NCBI RefSeq assembly: GCF_001447195.1
Contig: NZ_LFRI01000330.1
Location: forward strand, 1 to 56,037
DNA from: Aquabacterium parvum
Lineage (GTDB): Bacteria; Pseudomonadota; Gammaproteobacteria; Burkholderiales; Burkholderiaceae_C
DNA length: 56,037 bases
Reading direction: 5' to 3'
Below the pieces are notes generated by a model. That model did not search any database. It was given only the letters and a program-made list of their open reading frames with translations, and was not told the DNA's origin. Position numbers and translations under genes: made by a program. Positions 52,505 to 56,037 of the stretch are shown piece by piece; position 1 is the first letter of the stretch, and each line of letters starts with the position of its first letter.

Positions 52505-53257
52505 TCACAGCAGGCTCATGCCCCCGTCCACCACGATCTCCTGGCCGACGATGTAAGACGCATCGTCACTGGCCAGGAACAAGGCGGTGCGCGCCACCTC
52601 ATCGGTCTGCCCGAAGCGCTTGATGGGCGATTTCTGCTGCACGTCGGCCTGCACGGCCTGCGCCACCTCGTCGGGCATGCCGAACTTGTTCCACATGGGC
52701 GTGGCGATGGGGCCCGGGCTGATGGCGTTGACGCGGATGCCGCGCGGGATCAGCTCCAGGCCCAGGGTCTGCACCATGGAGCGCAGGGCGGCCTTGCACG
52801 CGGCGTAGACGCTGAAGTTGGGCGAGCCCATCTGGTTGGAGATCGAGGTCATCACGATCACGCTGGCGCCGGCTGACAGCAAAGGCAAGGCCTTTTGAAT
52901 CGTGAAGAACACGCCCTTGAAGTTGACCGATGCCAGCTCGTCGAACTGCGCTTCGGACACGTGCTCGAAGGGCGCCGGGCCTGCGATGGCGGCATTGACC
53001 AGCAGCACATCGATGCCGCCCCATTGGGCTTGCAGCGTGGCCATGCAGTCCTGGATCTCGCCGACCTTGCCGGCGTCGCACTTGAAGGTGAGCACCTGGC
53101 CGCCCAGGTCGGTTTGCGCCTGCTTGAGCGCCTCGGTGTTGCGGCCGGTGATGGCCACCTGCGCGCCTTGCGCCGCAAAGAGCTTCGCCGTGGCCAGCCC
53201 GATGCCGCTGTTGCCGCCTGTGATCAGGGCCTTCTTGCCATCGAGTCTGCGCCGCAT
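52505..53257 (-). CDS. Short-chain dehydrogenase/reductase
   Basis: A classical SDR of 250 residues. The NAD(P)-binding TGGNSGIG is at 13-20, NAA at 88-90, the catalytic Ser near 138-140 (VMTSIS), and Tyr151/Lys155 in SVYAACKAAL. The C-terminal FLASDDASYIVGQEIVVDGGMSLL is the usual SDR tail. Arg39 after TG may favour NADPH. The ATG is at 53257. It stands alone, convergent with the receptor gene, with no neighbour to hint at a substrate. Confidence 0.93.
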   Translation of the reverse strand: MRRRLDGKKALITGGNSGIGLATAKLFAAQGAQVAITGRNTEALKQAQTDLGGQVLTFKCDAGKVGEIQDCMATLQAQWGGIDVLLVNAAIAGPAPFEHVSEAQFDELASVNFKGVFFTIQKALPLLSAGASVIVMTSISNQMGSPNFSVYAACKAALRSMVQTLGLELIPRGIRVNAISPGPIATPMWNKFGMPDEVAQAVQADVQQKSPIKRFGQTDEVARTALFLASDDASYIVGQEIVVDGGMSLL

Positions 53258-53550
53258 GCTGAATTCCTTCGTACTGCTTAAGTGAGGCTTCGCATGTTAG
53301 GGAAGGGGCGCTGTCTCAGGGGCGCGCTGGTCCACTTGACTCGGGGGCTGGAGGGCGTGGTGTCACTTGAACGCGGGGGCGGTCTTGTGGTGGATTGCAC
53401 GGGGTGGGGGTATTGGGTCTTGTTGTGGCTGTACCTGCGTTGCGCTCAGCAGCAGGCTGCTGGCCACTATGATCGACGCAGCAGCCAACGATGGACGATT
53501 TGTGCCAATGTTTCAACCAAGCGATCAAAAGGCCAGCGAAGCCCGCAAAC
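53258..53550. other. Intergenic gap without a recognisable gene
   Basis: This 293-bp gap divides the SDR gene from the Zeta-like gene. The short frames in it are G/C-rich without start sites or homology that I can see. The first 25 bp hold an AT-richer stretch (TACTGCTTAAGTG) that may be the SDR promoter region. Confidence 0.4.
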
Positions 53551-54069
53551 ATGACGAAAAAAATCATCATCATTGCCGGGCCAAATGGGGCGGGTAAAAC
53601 GACCTTTGCCCGCTCATTCCTGCCGCAAGAGGCGCAATGCCCGCGCTTCATCAATGCAGACTTGATCGCAGCAGGTCTTTCGCCTTTTGCGCCGGAAGCT
53701 GCCGCACTCAAAGCTGGCCGGCTGATGCTTGCCGAGATCGACGACTGCGTTCGCAAGGGCGAGAGCTTTGCTTTCGAGACAACACTGGCCGGGTTGGCCT
53801 ACGTGGGGCGTGTTCGTGCATGGCGACAGGCCGGCTACCACGTCAGCCTCTTCTTCTTGCATTTGCCCGATGCAGAGACAGCCATTGCCCGCGTGGCAGA
53901 GCGGGTGCGCCAAGGAGGGCATCACATTGACGATTCGGTGATTCGCCGCCGATTTTCGGCCGGAAGGCGCAATCTTGAGCAAGCCTACAAGCAGGCGGTG
54001 GACACTTGGGCAGAATATGACAACGTTGGAGAGGAGCCGACCCTCCTGCAATGGGGAGAAAACCGATGA
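53551..54069 (+). CDS. Zeta-toxin-like P-loop kinase
   Basis: A 172-residue cytoplasmic kinase-like protein. The Walker A is AGPNGAGKTT (9-18), followed by INADLIAAGLSPFAPE and the FETTLAG motif (75-81) typical of the Zeta/COG4185 family, which phosphorylate UDP-N-acetylglucosamine or related sugars. A basic lid-like region RQGGHHIDDSVIRRRFSAGRRNLEQAY follows. I start at ATG 53551; the frame extends 20 codons upstream without homology. Its stop overlaps the ATG of the next gene (ATGA). The toxin role is inferred from the fold. Confidence 0.85.
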   Translation: MTKKIIIIAGPNGAGKTTFARSFLPQEAQCPRFINADLIAAGLSPFAPEAAALKAGRLMLAEIDDCVRKGESFAFETTLAGLAYVGRVRAWRQAGYHVSLFFLHLPDAETAIARVAERVRQGGHHIDDSVIRRRFSAGRRNLEQAYKQAVDTWAEYDNVGEEPTLLQWGENR

Positions 54070-54269
54070 ACGCCAACGACCTTTCCAATGCCAAAGACCC
54101 TGACCTGCGTGCATCCTTGGATGCCTTGCGGCGGGCCGCAAAACAGGCACGCAAGACGGCCATTCAGACCGACACGAATCTCGTGATCGTCAAAGACGGA
54201 CAGCTCAAACGCATCTCGGCAGATGAGCTTCGCCAGCAGGCAGAGGCCGACGACGCGCCGACGAAGTGA
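54066..54269 (+). CDS. Small partner protein, possible antitoxin
   Basis: A 67-residue acidic-basic protein: MNANDLSNAKDPDLRASLDA, then ALRRAAKQARKTAIQTDTNLVIVKDGQLKRISADELRQQAEADDAPTK. It has a helical first half and a short beta hairpin (TNLVIVKDGQLKRIS). Its ATG overlaps the stop of the Zeta-like gene, indicating translational coupling, hence a probable functional partner. It does not look like the three-helix Epsilon antitoxin, and the toxin-first order is unlike epsilon-zeta. Confidence 0.65.
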   Translation: MNANDLSNAKDPDLRASLDALRRAAKQARKTAIQTDTNLVIVKDGQLKRISADELRQQAEADDAPTK

Positions 54270-54345
54270 TCTGAACCGATCCCCGCAGCCAAACGCTCGC
54301 GGTTGTCGCATTTCCAGCGCGATGCTGTGGAGCGTGTGGCGTTGC

Positions 54346-55852
54346 TCAGCTCAGGGTGTGAGCCGCTGATTCGTCCAGCTCCGCCCCAAACACCTCGCCC
54401 AAATCCACCCGCGCCGCCAGCTTGGCGCACAGCAAAAACGTGCCCACGAACTTGCGCTGCAGCAGCAACACGTCGGCCGGTGGTGGCTGGCCGTAGCCGG
54501 TTTCCAGAAACTGCGCCTGCCCCTGCTCGAACACCTCTTTGACCAGGCGCGAGGTGCCGAAGTCGTACAGGCCCGTGGCTCGCAGCGGCTCGCCCACGGC
54601 CAGCAGCAGCTGCACCACGCCGGCTTGCTGCGCCGAGGTGTCGCTGGCGTGCACCAGGCCCAGGGCCAGCGCGGCATTGAGCGTGCGCTGCCGGTGGGCT
54701 TGCCGCAAGGCGCGGCCCAGCTCGCGCACCTGCTCGACGCGCTCGGCGCTCACCGCCTGCGCGGCGCCGAAGTCGAGCAGGCCGATGCGGCCGGTGGCCG
54801 GGTCGAACAGGTAGTTGCCGAAGTTCGGGTCGGTCTGCACCAGGCGCATGCCGAAGAACTCTTTGACGGCCAGCCGGCACAGCGAGGCGGCCACGCGGTC
54901 GCGCTGGGCTTGCGGCACGCCGGGCTGCAGCAGCGAGCCCACGGGCTGGCCCGGCGCAAACGCCATCGCCAGGATGTGGGCGGTGCTGTGCTCGGTGTGC
55001 ACGCGGGGCACGAAGAGGTCGGGCAGGTCATGCACTTGGCCCAGCAACTCGCGGTAAGCGGTGGCGGCGCGGGCCTCGGCGGTGTAGTCGGTCTCGGCAT
55101 GCAGTTGCGCGCGCAGTTGCGCCAGCAGGCCGTCCATCTCGACGCCGGGCGGGGTCAGGCCGGGCACGCGCAGCAGCAGGGCCAGGTTCGCCACGTCGCT
55201 GTCGATGCTGGCGCGCACGCCGGGGTACTGCACCTTCAGGGCCAGCACCTCGCCCTCGTGGGTTTCGGCGCGGTGCACCTGGCCGATGGACGCGGCCGCG
55301 ATCGGCGCGAAGCTGAACTGCTTGAAGCGCCGGTGCCAGCCGTTGCCGTACTCGCGCTCGAGCACCTCGGCCAGCTGGGTGGCGGGCATGGCGTAAGCTT
55401 GGTCGCGCAGGCGGGCCAGCAGGTCGGCAAAGGGGGCGGGCAGCACGCCCTGGCCGTCCATCGACAGCATCTGGCCCACCTTCATGACCGCGCCGCGCAT
55501 CTGCGCCAGGCGCTCGGTCAGCCGGTGGGCGTTGCCCGGCGTCAAAAAGCTGCCGGCCCACGAAGGTCGCTCGCCCCGCACGAGTTGGCCCGCGCCGGTG
55601 GCGACCGCACCCGCCAGCAGCTCACCGGCCAGCCGCCCCAGGTGCAGGCTGCGCGAGAGCCGGCCCTCGGGCACCGAGGCCTGACGGGGCAGGGCGGCGG
55701 CGGGGGGCTCAGCGCTGGGTGGGGTGTGCGGGGGCACGGGTGGCCTCGGCGGGGGCGTCAGCCGGGCGCGCGGCGGTGGGGGCGGCCGGGGCCGCGCAGG
55801 CCGAAGCGGGGCCCACGAGGCGGTCGCCCTCCCAGCGCTGGCCACACCAGCC
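54346..55852 (-). CDS. ABC1/AarF/UbiB-family atypical kinase, 5' end interrupted by an IS
   Basis: The frame encodes about 500 residues up to the IS boundary. Family motifs are clear: the KxGQ motif in AVMKVGQMLSMDGQG, the Ala-rich nucleotide loop in PIAAASIGQVHRAE, the lysine in LALKVQYPG, and the catalytic NFGNYLFDP and LLDFGAA. Before these lies a Pro-rich region of about 60 residues. Such proteins bind ATP and support ubiquinone or isoprenoid metabolism. The frame stays open to 55983, but beyond 55853 it is IS sequence, so the native start is either lost or a GTG such as 55845. Expression may depend on the IS. Confidence 0.85.
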
Positions 55853-55875
55853 CACCCGAGTTCGACACCAAAATG
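55853..55875. repeat. Terminal inverted repeat of the IS, left end
   Basis: CACCCGAGTTCGACACCAAA followed by ATG. The first 20 bases are identical to the reverse complement of 113-132. An imperfect palindrome follows at 55866-55895 (ACCAAAATGC / GCATTTTTGGT), possibly a transposase or regulator site. Confidence 0.7.
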
Positions 55876-56009
55876 CCGATTTCGCATTTTTGGTGAAGCC
55901 ATTTCCATGTGAATCAACGACTTATGCACATTTTTGCGGAAGTTTTGTGGTGGCAACTGCATGAATGCTTTGTAGTGGCGCAATTGGGGTGTTGCGCTAT
56001 ACTTGCGGC

Positions 56010-56037
56010 ATGTTCATCAAGCTCACCCGCTCCAAAA
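56010..56037 (+). CDS. Start of a probable transposase gene (partial)
   Basis: ATG at 56010 opens MFIKLTRSK and runs off the end. A -10-like TATACT lies at 55998-56003. Such an N-terminus occurs in transposases of the IS1634/IS4 type, but nine residues cannot prove this. The stronger argument is position, 157 bp inside a terminal repeat. Confidence 0.45.

Larger units (their letters stand above)
55853..56037 (+). mobile_element. Left end of an insertion sequence (continues past the window)
   Basis: It begins with the terminal repeat at 55853-55875, then about 130 bp of AT-richer DNA and the start of a plus-strand gene at 56010. The terminal repeat is the inverse of 111-132. The element inserted at or before the start of the UbiB-family gene. 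Target duplications cannot be judged because the other halves are outside. Confidence 0.65.

Noticed and set aside
54625..55896. A 423-codon plus-strand frame opposite the UbiB-family kinase
   Set aside because: An antisense shadow; the minus frame carries the complete kinase motifs.

Overview
The window is about 56 kb of high-GC chromosomal DNA from a betaproteobacterium, most likely of order Burkholderiales. This rests on gene content: an EarP/EF-P pair with arginine at EF-P position 32, HU then tRNA-Val(UAC) then ppiD, the membrane urate hydroxylase PuuD, a UraD/allantoate-amidohydrolase fusion, and a DmdC-like long acyl-CoA dehydrogenase. No species is claimed.

Layout, left to right. Positions 1-132 hold the 3' end of an insertion sequence. 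A giant minus-strand gene (234-8231) encodes 300 tandem octapeptides followed by a calcium-binding-type C-terminal domain, and has a strongly structured mRNA leader. Then come murI, the etfBA operon, an ETF-dependent acyl-CoA dehydrogenase and a nitronate monooxygenase. A LuxR-type regulator with a hybrid sensor kinase, an isolated ureD, a MOSC protein and a DUF1415 protein follow. Next are an ABC importer of the ThiY/NMT1 type, psd, a frameshifted membrane cytochrome, a pseudouridine synthase, and the efp-earP pair facing uvrC. The run uvrC, lipoprotein, pgsA, HU, tRNA-Val, small ORF, ppiD, tRNA-His is housekeeping DNA.

From about 33.1 to 34.9 kb lies the relic of an integrated element beside tRNA-His: a broken tyrosine integrase, small unknown genes and a truncated quinone reductase. 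A purine-degradation locus follows: GntR regulator, PuuE, UraD-allantoate amidohydrolase and an M20 hydrolase on the minus strand; HiuH and PuuD on the plus strand. Together they would take urate through 5-hydroxyisourate, OHCU, allantoin and allantoate to ureidoglycine. After a serine hydrolase comes a divergent lrp/leuA pair, then a three-gene overlapping operon joining a thiamine-diphosphate enzyme to two citrate-synthase-fold proteins whose usual catalytic residues appear replaced. This operon is the best candidate for an undescribed biochemical system.

The right part holds an orphan periplasmic binding protein with a TonB-dependent receptor, an SDR dehydrogenase, a Zeta-toxin-like kinase overlapping a small partner gene, and a UbiB/AarF kinase whose 5' end is interrupted by the left end of an insertion sequence. 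That IS end and the IS end at the left edge carry the same terminal inverted repeat and the same orientation, so the 56 kb is bracketed by two direct copies of one element.
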